Positions 19,339 through 27,741 of a stretch of 64,000 nucleotides of DNA are shown here, piece by piece; position 1 is the stretch's first letter; every line of letters begins with the position of its first letter. This DNA is from Dermatophilaceae bacterium Soc4.6 (GTDB taxonomy: Bacteria; Actinomycetota; Actinomycetes; Actinomycetales; Dermatophilaceae), in NCBI GenBank assembly GCA_039889245.1, contig JAZGVH010000002.1:3782001-3846000 (forward strand), written 5' to 3'. The translations under genes and the position numbers were made by a program. The notes beneath the pieces were generated by a model. The model made no database searches. It worked only from the letters and a program-made list of their open reading frames with translations, and had not been told where the DNA came from.

Positions 19339-19773
19339 ATGACCTTCCACGACCTGCCCACCGACTGGGAGCTGCGCTCCCTCGACGACCCCGCCCTCGC
19401 CGCTGACGTGCTCGACCTGATCGTCAGCGACGCCGACCGACGCCGGGGTGGGATCGCGGTCCTCTTCACTCAGGATGGGCGTCTCGCCCAGCCGCTCTTC
19501 CTCGAGCTCGGCCATCCGGCGACACCGGTCGATCGCGGGATGGGCATGACGAGGCTCGCGTCGATCGCCGCCGGGCTCGCCCCCGACATCGGCATCGTCG
19601 TGTCGGTGGTGCGCGAGTCCGGGCCCTTCGTGACCGACGACGACCGCGCCTGGCACGAGGAGGCGCGGGCCGCATGCCGCGCTCAGGGCGTGCCGCTCCT
19701 CGGCATGTTCCTCGTGACCCGGCACGTCGTGCGGCCGTTCCCCCTCGCCATGGCCGGCAGGGTCACCGCCTGA
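19339..19773 (+). CDS. Conserved hypothetical protein (possible JAB-like fold)
   Basis: A 144-residue soluble protein. Strand-forming segments (GIAVLFTQDGRLAQPLFLEL, IGIVVSVVRESGP) are followed by DDDRAWHEEARAACRAQGVPLLGMFLVTRHVVRPF. The Arg/Ser/Gly-Asp-Trp-His spacing and the LLGMFLVT strand recall the JAB/RadC fold, but the metal motif is incomplete, so this is only a weak structural guess. CAGGCT six bases before ATG 19339 resembles the leaderless promoters seen elsewhere. The last 11 bases overlap the convergent amidase gene. Confidence 0.6.
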   Translation: MTFHDLPTDWELRSLDDPALAADVLDLIVSDADRRRGGIAVLFTQDGRLAQPLFLELGHPATPVDRGMGMTRLASIAAGLAPDIGIVVSVVRESGPFVTDDDRAWHEEARAACRAQGVPLLGMFLVTRHVVRPFPLAMAGRVTA

Positions 19774-21196
19774 GGCCGGGCCCGGAGAGCCCGAGCGGCC
19801 ACTGCGGCACGGCTACCGCTGGTCGCACACCCTCGTACCAGCGCGCCGCGGCGAGCACCCCGACGTCGTCGAGCCGGCGGCCCCCGACCTGCACGCCGAT
19901 CGGTCGCCCGTCGGCGGTGAAGCCGCAGTTGACGGTGGCGGCGGGCTGGCCCGACATGTTGTAGGCAGCGGTGAACCCGATGTGAGCCATCCCGTGGTCC
20001 TCGTGCCCGGAGGGCATGGGCCACTCCGCGGGAAAGGCGGCGTCGGGCGCGACGGGGCTGAGGACGAGGTCGTAGGCCTCCGTCGCCTGCACGGTGCGCC
20101 GCTGGATCTCCAGGATCGAGGCGTAGCAGCGGATCACGTCGGTGCCGCTGGCCGTGGCTCCTCCCTGTGCCCACCGACGAACGAAGGGCAGGAGGCGCTC
20201 GCGTCCGTCGGCGGGCAGTGCCTCCACGTCAGCCCACGAGCGCACCCGCCAGAACAGGTCGAGGTCGTGCAGCAGGTGAGGCTCCATCCACGGCGACATG
20301 GGCTCGATCCGCGCCCCGGCCGATGCGAACGCGTCGGCGACCATCCCCACCGCCGAGGCGACCTCGGGGTTGACCGCCATTCCGCAGCCAGCGTTCAGCA
20401 GGACGCCCACCCGCAGCGCCGAGACGTCGAGCGAGAGGTCGTCCAGCGGCAGGACGGTGGGCGGCAGCGCCGTCCAGTCACGGGGGTCGGGACGCGAGAC
20501 GACCGACAGCAGCAGGGCCGCGTCGTCGACCGTGCGGGTGAGGGGTCCGGCGACGCGCCCGAGGTACGGCGTGTCGAGCGGCACGCGACCGGCGCTCGGC
20601 TTGAGGGTCGCCAGACCGAGCCACGTGCCCGGCAGGCGGATGGACCCTCCGATGTCGGTGCCGACGTGCAGCGGACCGTAGCCCGCCGCTGCCGCCGCCC
20701 CCGCACCCGATGACGACCCGCCGGTGGTCCACGCCGGGTCCCACGGGCTGCGGGTGATGCCGTGCCGGCTCGAGACGCCCGACGAGAGCATGCCCCAGTC
20801 GGGCATCACGGTCGACCCGAGGACGACGCCACCTGCTTCGGCGATCCGGGCGGCGACGGGGGAGTCGTGCCGGGGCACGACGGGGTCGGCGGCGGCGTGC
20901 CCGGCCGACATGGGCACGCCCGCCCGGGCGAGGTTCTCCTTGATGGTCACCGGGATGCCGTCGAGGGGCCCACGCGCCTCGCCGCCGGCCCAGCGTCGCT
21001 CGCTGGCGACGGCCTCGGCCCGGGCGCTCTCGCTCGTGCGCACCGAGAAGGCGTTGACGACCGGCTCGCGGGCGTCGACGACCCGCTCGAGGGCCTCGAG
21101 CACCTCGACGGGGGACAGGGAGGCCGCGGCGTAGTGGGCTCCCAGCTCTGCGGCGGTCAGGGCCGAGATCTCGTCGTCGCTACTGGCCGTGGCCAC
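19763..21196 (-). CDS. Amidase signature family hydrolase
   Basis: 477 residues from GTG 21196. The Ser-cisSer-Lys triad is visible: Lys in VTIKENLARAGV (about 98), the glycine/serine-rich loop TTGGSSSGAGAAAAAG with the cis-Ser (about 172), and the nucleophile Ser in GTDIGGSIRLPG (about 197). The enzyme hydrolyses an amide to acid and ammonia in the cytoplasm. It lacks GatA's partners and is not near gatB/C, so it is a stand-alone amidase; the substrate is unknown. It follows the aldo/keto reductase by 95 bp in the same direction, and its 3' end overlaps the convergent hypothetical gene by 11 bp. Confidence 0.9.
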   Translation of the reverse strand: MATASSDDEISALTAAELGAHYAAASLSPVEVLEALERVVDAREPVVNAFSVRTSESARAEAVASERRWAGGEARGPLDGIPVTIKENLARAGVPMSAGHAAADPVVPRHDSPVAARIAEAGGVVLGSTVMPDWGMLSSGVSSRHGITRSPWDPAWTTGGSSSGAGAAAAAGYGPLHVGTDIGGSIRLPGTWLGLATLKPSAGRVPLDTPYLGRVAGPLTRTVDDAALLLSVVSRPDPRDWTALPPTVLPLDDLSLDVSALRVGVLLNAGCGMAVNPEVASAVGMVADAFASAGARIEPMSPWMEPHLLHDLDLFWRVRSWADVEALPADGRERLLPFVRRWAQGGATASGTDVIRCYASILEIQRRTVQATEAYDLVLSPVAPDAAFPAEWPMPSGHEDHGMAHIGFTAAYNMSGQPAATVNCGFTADGRPIGVQVGGRRLDDVGVLAAARWYEGVRPAVAVPQWPLGLSGPGLRR

Positions 21197-21272
21197 GCGG
21201 GTTCCTCTCAAAGCGGCCGACGCCGCCTGCGGCAGACGTCGTCGTAGGCGGTGGTCGGTCGCCGTCAGGGGC

Positions 21273-21299
21273 ATCAGCGGGATCAGTGGGATCAGTGGG
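21273..21299. repeat. Three tandem 9-bp units
   Basis: ATCAGCGGG, ATCAGTGGG and ATCAGTGGG run head to tail, overlapping the stop codon of the aldo/keto reductase (21292-21294) and lying 77 bp before the amidase start. It may be slippage-prone DNA or affect expression of the amidase; no function can be shown. Confidence 0.5.
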
Positions 21300-22335
21300 A
21301 GGAGGAGGTCTTCCACAGGTTGATGCCCGCGTCGACCGCGTGCCGGTCGATCTTGTCGAGCTCCTCGGGGGTGAAGTCGAGGTTGGCGGTGGCGCCGACG
21401 GAGTCCTCGAGCTGCGCGACACTCGACGCGCCGACGAGCACCGAGGTGACGCGGTGGTCGCGCAGAGCCCAGGCCAGGGCCATCTGCGCGAGCGACTGGC
21501 CCCGGGCCTTGGCCATCCGGTTGAGGGCCCGCACGTGCTTGAGGGCCTCGTCGGTCAGCAGTTCGGGGGACAGGGACTTGCCCTGGGCCGCCCGCGACCC
21601 GGCCGGGACACCCTTGAGGTACTTGTCGGTGAGCATGCCCTGCGCCAGCGGCGAGAAGGCGATGCAGCCGGTGCCCGTCACCCCGAGCACGTCGAGCAGG
21701 TCCTCCTCGATCCAGCGGTTGAGCATCGAGTAGGACGGCTGGTGGATGAGCAGCGGCGTGCCCATCGCGCGCAGGATCTCGACCGCCTCGGCGGTGCGCG
21801 GGCCCGAGTAGGACGAGATGCCGACGTACAGCGCCTTGCCCTGCCGCACGGCCGAGTCGAGCGCGCCCATGGTCTCCTCGAGCGGCGTGGTCTCGTCGAA
21901 GCGGTGGCTGTAGAAGATGTCGACGTAGTCGAGCCCCATCCGCGTCAGCGACTGGTCGAGCGAGGCGAGGAGGTACTTGCGCGATCCGCCGCCCTGCCCG
22001 TAGGGGCCCGGCCACATGTCGTAGCCCGCCTTGCTGCTGATGACCAGCTCGTCGCGGTAGCGCGCGAGGTCCTGGGCGTAGATGGTACCGAAGTTGCGCT
22101 CGGCCGACCCGTAGGGCGGGCCGTAGTTGTTGGCCAAGTCGAAGTGCGTCACCCCGAGGTCGAAGGCCCTCCGCACGGTGGCCCGCTGCTGCTCGAGCGA
22201 GACGTCGTCACCGAAGTTGTGCCACAGGCCCAGCGAGACGACCGGGAGGTCGAGGCCGCTGCTGCCGCACCGGCGGTAGGGCACGGTGTCGTAGCGCGAG
22301 GGAGAGGCCTGGTAGTCGTCGACTCGGAAGGTCAT
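21292..22335 (-). CDS. Aldo/keto reductase, L-glyceraldehyde 3-phosphate reductase (YghZ) type
   Basis: 347 residues, matching E. coli YghZ in length and through long blocks such as LSLGLWHNFGDD, FDLANNYGPPYGSAERNFG, KAGYDMWPGPYGQGG and IHQPSYSMLNRW. The AKR tetrad is present: Asp and Tyr in DLANNYGPP, Lys in ISSKAGYD and His in IFYSHRFDE. YghZ uses NADPH to reduce L-glyceraldehyde 3-phosphate and methylglyoxal, a detoxifying role. ATG 22335 (MTFRVDDYQ) is preferred over an in-frame GTG at 22362. It is followed by the amidase and preceded by the NadR-like gene, 31 bp away. Confidence 0.92.
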   Translation of the reverse strand: MTFRVDDYQASPSRYDTVPYRRCGSSGLDLPVVSLGLWHNFGDDVSLEQQRATVRRAFDLGVTHFDLANNYGPPYGSAERNFGTIYAQDLARYRDELVISSKAGYDMWPGPYGQGGGSRKYLLASLDQSLTRMGLDYVDIFYSHRFDETTPLEETMGALDSAVRQGKALYVGISSYSGPRTAEAVEILRAMGTPLLIHQPSYSMLNRWIEEDLLDVLGVTGTGCIAFSPLAQGMLTDKYLKGVPAGSRAAQGKSLSPELLTDEALKHVRALNRMAKARGQSLAQMALAWALRDHRVTSVLVGASSVAQLEDSVGATANLDFTPEELDKIDRHAVDAGINLWKTSSSH

Positions 22336-22366
22336 GGGGCCATCCTGCACCTCGGTGCCCACGATC

Positions 22367-23227
22367 TCACGATGGCGCGTCGCGTCGCGCGGCCGCCTGC
22401 TGCTGCTCGAGGGAGGGTACGAGCCCGAAGCCGTCAGCGAGGAGGTCCGCCACCTCGACCACGGACGCCGCGAGCCACGCGCCGTCGTCCTCGCCCGGGT
22501 CGACTCCCAGGGTCAGCGGCGCTGCCTGCGCCGAGCCGGCGGGACCAGTCGGTGGCGGCCCGCAGCGCACGACCAGCGGCCGGGGAGAGCGCCGTACGGC
22601 GTGGTCGTCGTCGCCGCCGACGACGCACGGCACACCCAGAGCGTCGGCGAGGAGCCGACCCCGTCGCTCGCCCCGCCCGACGTCGGGGTCGACGACGTCG
22701 ACCCGGCGCGCGAGCCAGGCGCGCACGGGTGCCGGCAGGGCCCACCACTGCGCCGCCACGTCGGCTCGCACGGCGGTGCTAGAGACGGTGAGGGACGAGC
22801 GGTCGGGATCGACCCTCACCCACTGCGCCCCGAGCCGCCGGGCCAGCTCCTCGCCGTAGGCGTCGGAGGTGAAGACCCCCTCGACGGCGCCGTCGGCCGG
22901 GTCGAGCAGGCTGCGGATGACGCCGGTGTGGTGGTCCCACGCAGCCCCCGACTCGAAGTCGATCTCGGCGTCGTCGACCACCCCGACGATGCGCGCGGTC
23001 GGCGCCTCCTCGCGCAGCCAGTCCAGGCGCAGCGTGACCGCGATCGACTCGGTGCTGCCGCCGAGCACCTCGACCGTGACGACGTCGCACCGTGACAGCG
23101 CGGCGCGGATGAGGGCGAGATGGCCGGCGTGCGGCGGGTAGAACGTGCCGATGACGAGCCCGTGGTGCAGCCGCGTCGCCGAGGTGCCGGCGACGTGGGA
23201 CGGCGCTGGCGGGGTCGGGTCGCTCAT
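22367..23227 (-). CDS. NadR/NMNAT-like nucleotidyltransferase with degenerate C-terminus
   Basis: 286 residues from ATG 23227. Residues about 20-180 form a cytidylyltransferase-like domain: GTFYPPHAGHLALI holds the HxGH motif, and VSSTAVRAD is the family's second signature (S/T-S-T-x-x-R). This matches the NMN adenylyltransferase half of NadR, which makes NAD from NMN and ATP. NadR's C-terminal P-loop kinase domain is not seen; the last 100 residues are Pro/Gly/Arg-rich with no Walker motif. It could be a diverged NMN adenylyltransferase or act on another nucleotide. The gene heads the minus-strand run with the aldo/keto reductase and amidase. Confidence 0.8.
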   Translation of the reverse strand: MSDPTPPAPSHVAGTSATRLHHGLVIGTFYPPHAGHLALIRAALSRCDVVTVEVLGGSTESIAVTLRLDWLREEAPTARIVGVVDDAEIDFESGAAWDHHTGVIRSLLDPADGAVEGVFTSDAYGEELARRLGAQWVRVDPDRSSLTVSSTAVRADVAAQWWALPAPVRAWLARRVDVVDPDVGRGERRGRLLADALGVPCVVGGDDDHAVRRSPRPLVVRCGPPPTGPAGSAQAAPLTLGVDPGEDDGAWLAASVVEVADLLADGFGLVPSLEQQQAAARRDAPS

Positions 23228-23309
23228 GCGCACAGTCTGCCCGCCGGGCGGCGGCGTCGCGTGTCCGCATGGCAAGACCGGGGGCTCGCGGGGTGGACCC
23301 GCGATGTCC

Positions 23310-23440
23310 TACGATCGCGGTAGGTCATGAGTGTCAGCGACAAGCCCCGGCTCGCTGACCGGCAACCCTCCACCTGCGGTGGGGTGCCCCGGGTGAAGAC
23401 CTGGCCGTGCACCCTCCCGGGTTCGCGGCAAGCGCGGGGC
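23310..23440 (+). promoter_or_regulatory. SAM-IV riboswitch upstream of metY, with its promoter
   Basis: TACGAT (23310-23315) is a plausible -10. The aptamer follows. P1 pairs AGGTC (23322-23326) with GACCT (23398-23402). P2 pairs GTCAGCG (23333-23339) with CGCTGAC (23353-23359) around an AAGCCCCGG loop, and the conserved CGGCAACCCTCC and GGGGTGCCCCGGGTG joints are present. This is the actinobacterial SAM-IV class. About 100 nt separate it from metY; they include the hairpin GCACCG-TCAT-CGGTGC (23451-23466). Compensatory changes relative to the copy before metX support the fold. SAM binding should lower metY expression. Confidence 0.9.
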
Positions 23441-23541
23441 CTCGGCTCCCGCACCGTCATCGGTGCGCGTCCTGTCGATGGACCGCCAGGGCCCGCACCG
23501 GTGACGGCGATATCGACCGACACCGAAGGAGCTCCATCCTC

Positions 23542-24894
23542 ATGACCGACTCCAGCACCTGGGCCTTCGAGACCAGGCAGATCCACGCCGGCCAGGCCCC
23601 CGACCCGACGACCGGCGCCCGGGCCCTGCCGATCTACCAGACGACGTCCTACCAGTTCCGCGACACCGACCACGCGGCAAACCTGTTCGCCCTCAGCGAG
23701 TTCGGCAACATCTACACGCGCATCATGAACCCCACGCAGGATGCGATCGAGCAGAAGATCAGCTCGCTCGAGGGCGGGGTGGGGGCGCTGCTGCTGGCCT
23801 CGGGTCAGGCGGCGGAGACGCTGGCCATCCTCAACATCGCGGAGGCCGGCAGCCACGTCGTCGCCAGCCCCTCGCTCTACGGCGGCACCTACAACCTGCT
23901 CAAGCACACGCTTCCCCGGTACGGGATCGAGGTCACCTTCGTCGACGACCCCACGTCCCTCGACTCCTGGCGAGCCGCCGTCCGCCCCACGACCAAGCTC
24001 TTCTACGGCGAGACCATCGCCAACCCCAAGTCGGAGATCCTCGACATCGAGGGCGTGGCCGCCGTGGCCCACGAGGTGGGGGTGCCGCTCGTCGTCGACA
24101 ACACCATCGCCACGCCCTACCTGCTGCGGCCGCTCGAGTGGGGCGCCGACGTCGTCGTGCACTCCGCGACGAAGTACCTCGGTGGGCACGGCACGACGGT
24201 CGCCGGGGTGATCGTCGACGGTGGCACGTTCGACTACACGCGCGACCCCGAGCGCTTCCCGAACTACAACACCCCTGACGAGAGCTACCACGGCCTGGTC
24301 TACGGGCGTGACCTCGGCGTCGGGAGCGCCTTCGGTGCCAACCTGTCCTTCATCCTCAAGGCACGGGTGCAGCTGCTGCGTGACACCGGCGCCGCCATCT
24401 CCCCCTTCAACGCCTTCCTCATCGGGCAGGGCATCGAGACCCTCAGCCTGCGTCTGGAGCGACACCTCGCGAACACCGCGCGGGTGGCGTCGTTCCTGCA
24501 GGGTCACCACCAGGTGGAGAAGGTCGTCTGGGCGTCCCTGCCCGACAGCCCGTCCTACGACCTGGCCCAGAAGTACGTGCCCGCGGGGGCCGGTGCCGTG
24601 CTCTCCTTCGAGATCGTCGGAGGCCTCGAGGCAGGCAAGAAGTTCGTCGAGGGACTGCGCCTGCACAGCCACGTGGCCAACATCGGTGACGTGCGCTCGC
24701 TGGCGATCCACCCGGCCTCGACGACCCACAGCCAAGGTGGTGACGACGACCGTCTGGCGGCGGGCGTCACCCCCGGCCTCGTGCGGCTCTCAGTGGGGAT
24801 CGAGCACGTCGACGACATCCTGGCCGACCTCGAGCTGGGCTTCGCCGCGGCCCGCGCCGCAGCCGTCCCGGTCGGCGCCTCGGCGGCCGGCTGA
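23542..24894 (+). CDS. metY: O-acetylhomoserine sulfhydrylase
   Basis: 450 residues, the usual length for this PLP enzyme. It opens with FETRQIHAGQAPDPTTGARALPIYQTTSYQF, typical of MetY. The PLP lysine is K211 in HSATKYLGGHGT, with the upstream Asp in PLVVDNTIATPYL and the Tyr/Arg of IYTRIMNPT. It makes L-homocysteine from O-acetylhomoserine and sulfide. ATG 23542 follows an AAGGAG site. The gene stands alone under its own SAM-IV riboswitch; its substrate is supplied by metX, 13 kb away under a second SAM-IV element. Confidence 0.95.
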   Translation: MTDSSTWAFETRQIHAGQAPDPTTGARALPIYQTTSYQFRDTDHAANLFALSEFGNIYTRIMNPTQDAIEQKISSLEGGVGALLLASGQAAETLAILNIAEAGSHVVASPSLYGGTYNLLKHTLPRYGIEVTFVDDPTSLDSWRAAVRPTTKLFYGETIANPKSEILDIEGVAAVAHEVGVPLVVDNTIATPYLLRPLEWGADVVVHSATKYLGGHGTTVAGVIVDGGTFDYTRDPERFPNYNTPDESYHGLVYGRDLGVGSAFGANLSFILKARVQLLRDTGAAISPFNAFLIGQGIETLSLRLERHLANTARVASFLQGHHQVEKVVWASLPDSPSYDLAQKYVPAGAGAVLSFEIVGGLEAGKKFVEGLRLHSHVANIGDVRSLAIHPASTTHSQGGDDDRLAAGVTPGLVRLSVGIEHVDDILADLELGFAAARAAAVPVGASAAG

Positions 24895-24912
24895 GGCCGG
24901 CGCGGGGGCCTC
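24893..24912 (+). terminator. Weak hairpin after metY
   Basis: GAGGCC (24893-24898) pairs with GGCCTC (24907-24912) directly after the metY stop. There is no T run. It is a modest candidate only. Confidence 0.35.
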
Positions 24913-24992
24913 GCGGACGTCCCGAAACGGGTTCGTCACGGCCTTGTGGAAAACCACTACCCGGATTGCCCGGCGGGTCTACGCTTCGAGCC

Positions 24993-26495
24993 GTGCAGGG
25001 CTGGCACGTGGTCATCGGACGGCGTCGTCCTGGTTCGGGGAGAGGGTGGTTGGCCGTGATCGGTCGTCGGACGCATCAGGTCGGGGGACGTCGAGGCCGG
25101 GTCCATCGCCTGCAGGCGTGGGGCCTGGTGGTCGCGGTCGCGTTGACCGTCGTGTCGGCGGCTCCGGTCGACGCGGCGGCACCGGCGGCCCAGGCGCCAC
25201 CCCTGGTCGACACCCCGGAGTGGGCGTCCAACGCGACCAAGGTGTGGCCGGGCCCGCCGGCCGCTCTCACCGACTGGCCGATGGGTGGTCGCGGCAGCTA
25301 CCACGAGGCCTCCAACCGGGCCCCGTCGACACTCGCACCGGCCACCGTCTCGGGGTTGCGTGCGGCGTGGACGACACCGGCCTCCACGACGACCCAGTTC
25401 TCGGCGGCCGCGGTCGTCGGCGATGCCGTCTACTCCGGCGGACGCACGCTCAACCGCCGTTCCACCCGCACCGGGGGCCGGGTCTGGTCCGTTTCCTACG
25501 GGTGGGGCTTCCCGACCACCCCGGCCTACTGGAACGGCATCGTGGTCGCCGTCGCCGATGGTCCGACTCCCGCCGTGGTGGCGGTCGACGCCGCGACGGG
25601 TGTGCTCCTGTGGACCCACGACCTGGCCCAGATGTCGTTGTCCTCGCCGTCGATCCGCGGAGGTCGGGTCTTCGTGGGCGTCGGTGACCGCACGGTCGAG
25701 GCCATCAGGCTCGCCTCCGGCACGGTCGCCTGGCGGTGGACGGCACCCTCGGCGCGCTTCGGCTTCGTCAGCTCGCCCACCACCGACGGCAAGACGGTCT
25801 ACATCAGCTGGTCGGGGGGCGAGCAGGTCGCGGCACTCGACGAGGCGACCGGTGCGCAGCTCTGGACCCGCACCCTCGGCCCGGGCAGCGGCCAGACGCT
25901 CGACGGCTTCGCCACCAACCTCATCGGGGGTCGGCTCTTCGTCGGCACCGTCAACTCCGACGTCTGGGCCCTCGAGGCCACGACCGGTGACGTGGTCTGG
26001 ACGCAGACACTCCCGCAGCCGGCGTGGCGCAACCTGATGTCCACCCAGAGCGTGCTCGTCGTCCCGGTGGGAGACCGTGCGGCCGAGCTGCGCGCCTACG
26101 ACCCGGCCACGGGACGCCTGCTGTGGCAGACCGACCAGGGTGCCAACGACGCAGCCGGGTTCCTCGCCGTCGCCGGCGGCGTGGTCTTCCGGGCGGCCCT
26201 CGACTCCGGCGGCGGCTCGAACCTGCTCGGTGTCGACGCGGTCACCGGCGCCGAGGTTCTGCGCAGGTCGCTGACCGGCCGGGCGGGCACGGCTCTCACC
26301 GTCGCGGGCGACGTGGTCTACGCGCGCACCATCGACCTGGCCACGGGTGGCACCTCCTTCGAGAGGTTCGACCTCACCAGCCCCGTCGCGAGCCAGCCAC
26401 TCGCCCCTGCGGTCACGAGCAAGCCGTCCCCCGCGCAGTCGGGGCGGATCGGCCGGCTGGGCCTGACCTCGTCGCCCGAGGTCCGCTCGCGCTGA
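24993..26495 (+). CDS. Secreted PQQ-like beta-propeller repeat protein
   Basis: About 500 residues. A basic N-terminus and the segment AWGLVVAVALTVVSAAPVDAAAP form a signal peptide, so the protein is exported. The mature part repeats the WD40-like/PQQ blade pattern (AVDAATGVLLWTHDL, AIRLASGTVAWRW, ALDEATGAQLWTRTL, ALEATTGDVVWTQTL, AYDPATGRLLWQTD, GVDAVTGAEVL), giving a six- to eight-bladed propeller. No cofactor or catalytic residue is apparent, so it may bind a ligand or serve as scaffold. The start is unsure: GTG 24993 lies seven bases after TACGCT (leaderless pattern); GTG 25056 has a GGGGAGAGGG site. Confidence 0.82.
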   Translation: MQGWHVVIGRRRPGSGRGWLAVIGRRTHQVGGRRGRVHRLQAWGLVVAVALTVVSAAPVDAAAPAAQAPPLVDTPEWASNATKVWPGPPAALTDWPMGGRGSYHEASNRAPSTLAPATVSGLRAAWTTPASTTTQFSAAAVVGDAVYSGGRTLNRRSTRTGGRVWSVSYGWGFPTTPAYWNGIVVAVADGPTPAVVAVDAATGVLLWTHDLAQMSLSSPSIRGGRVFVGVGDRTVEAIRLASGTVAWRWTAPSARFGFVSSPTTDGKTVYISWSGGEQVAALDEATGAQLWTRTLGPGSGQTLDGFATNLIGGRLFVGTVNSDVWALEATTGDVVWTQTLPQPAWRNLMSTQSVLVVPVGDRAAELRAYDPATGRLLWQTDQGANDAAGFLAVAGGVVFRAALDSGGGSNLLGVDAVTGAEVLRRSLTGRAGTALTVAGDVVYARTIDLATGGTSFERFDLTSPVASQPLAPAVTSKPSPAQSGRIGRLGLTSSPEVRSR

Positions 26496-26502
26496 CGGAA
26501 TG

Positions 26503-26521
26503 ACCCCCGGTGGCGGGGGGT
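26503..26521 (+). terminator. G/C hairpin with short T run
   Basis: ACCCCC (26503-26508) pairs with GGGGGT (26516-26521), seven bases after the propeller stop, followed by TTGCTG. It should end that transcript before the old yellow enzyme gene. Confidence 0.5.
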
Positions 26522-26596
26522 TGCTGCGGGAGGACGGATCGGCAGGCTGCCGGCCCCGTCCCCCCGTCGTTCCGTCATCCCTGCCAAGGAGCCCCC

Positions 26597-27676
26597 GTGC
26601 CCGACCTCTTCGACCCGATCACCCTGCGAGGGCTGACCGCCCGCCACCGGGTGTGGTTGGCCCCGATGTGCCAGTACTCCGCCGTCGACGGTGTGCCGGG
26701 CGACTGGCACCTGGTCAACCTCGGCGCCCGGGCGACTGGAGGCTTCTCCCTCCTGCTGACCGAGGCGGCGGCCGTGACACCCGAGGGTCGCATCTCGCCG
26801 CAGGACGCCGGCCTCTGGACCGACGAGCAGGCCGGCGCCTGGTCACGGGTCGTCGACTTCGTCCACGCCCAGGGTGCCCTGATCGGCACGCAGCTGGCGC
26901 ACGCGGGGCGAAAGGGCTCGACCTACCGACCCTGGGCTCCGCACCACGGCAGCGTCCCGGTGGGCGACGGCGGCTGGTCGCCCCTCGGGCCCTCTGCGGT
27001 CCCCTACCCGAACTATGCCGAGCCCGAGGCACTGACGGCAGACGGGATCGCCGAGGTGGTGAGGGCCTTCCGCGACGCCGCGGTGCGGGCGGTCGCCGCC
27101 GGCTTCGACACGGTCGAGCTGCACGCGGCCCACGGCTATCTCCTGCACCAGTTCCTCTCACCCCTGTCGAACCGCCGCGACGACGCGTGGGGAGGGTCCT
27201 TCGAGGGCCGCACCCGCATCGTGCTCGAGACGGTCGACGCCGTGCGCGCCGTCATCCCCGACTCCATGCCCCTGCTGGTGCGGATCTCCGGCACCGACTG
27301 GCTCGAGGGTGGCTGGGACCTCGAGCAGAGCACCCGGCTCTCGGTCCACCTGCGGGAGCACGGGGTCGACCTCGTCGACGTCTCGTCGGGAGGCAACGCC
27401 CCGGCGTCCATCCCCGTCGGCCCGGGCTACCAGGTGCCCCTCGCAGCGGGCGTCCGGGCGGGTGCCGACGTCCCAACGGGCGCCGTCGGTCTCGTGACCG
27501 AGCCGGCGCAGGCCCAGAAGATCGTCGCCAACGGCGAGGCCGACGTCGTCCTGCTCGCCCGGGCCGCCCTGCGCGACCCCGCCTGGCCGCTGCGGGCTGC
27601 CCACGAGCTCGGCGTGCCGGTCGAGGACGTCGGCTGGCCGGACCAGTACGCGCGGGGCGTCTGGCCGACGGCCTGA
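26597..27676 (+). CDS. Old yellow enzyme family NADH:flavin oxidoreductase (YqjM-like)
   Basis: 359 residues from GTG 26597, which has an AAGGAG site. The FMN TIM-barrel motifs are clear: LAPMCQYSA near residue 22 (the cysteine of the thermophilic-like YqjM class), TQLAHAGRKGST with the substrate-binding His, the HAAHGYLLHQFLSPLSNRR-type block near residue 175 and WGGSFEGRTR after it, and late phosphate-binding segments (EADVVLLARAALRDP). It reduces activated C=C bonds of enones and nitro compounds using NAD(P)H. In-frame residues upstream of 26597 are not conserved-looking. The gene appears monocistronic. Confidence 0.93.
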   Translation: MPDLFDPITLRGLTARHRVWLAPMCQYSAVDGVPGDWHLVNLGARATGGFSLLLTEAAAVTPEGRISPQDAGLWTDEQAGAWSRVVDFVHAQGALIGTQLAHAGRKGSTYRPWAPHHGSVPVGDGGWSPLGPSAVPYPNYAEPEALTADGIAEVVRAFRDAAVRAVAAGFDTVELHAAHGYLLHQFLSPLSNRRDDAWGGSFEGRTRIVLETVDAVRAVIPDSMPLLVRISGTDWLEGGWDLEQSTRLSVHLREHGVDLVDVSSGGNAPASIPVGPGYQVPLAAGVRAGADVPTGAVGLVTEPAQAQKIVANGEADVVLLARAALRDPAWPLRAAHELGVPVEDVGWPDQYARGVWPTA

Positions 27677-27729
27677 CGCTACCTGGCGCAGACCTGCGCG
27701 CTGGGCGTCAGCTGACGGATCTTCGGCAG

Positions 27730-27735
27730 TAGGGT
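27730..27735 (+). promoter_or_regulatory. Leaderless -10 box TAGGGT
   Basis: TAGGGT ends six bases before ATG 27742. No Shine-Dalgarno sequence can fit in the six bases between. Confidence 0.45.
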
Positions 27736-27741
27736 CTCGTC

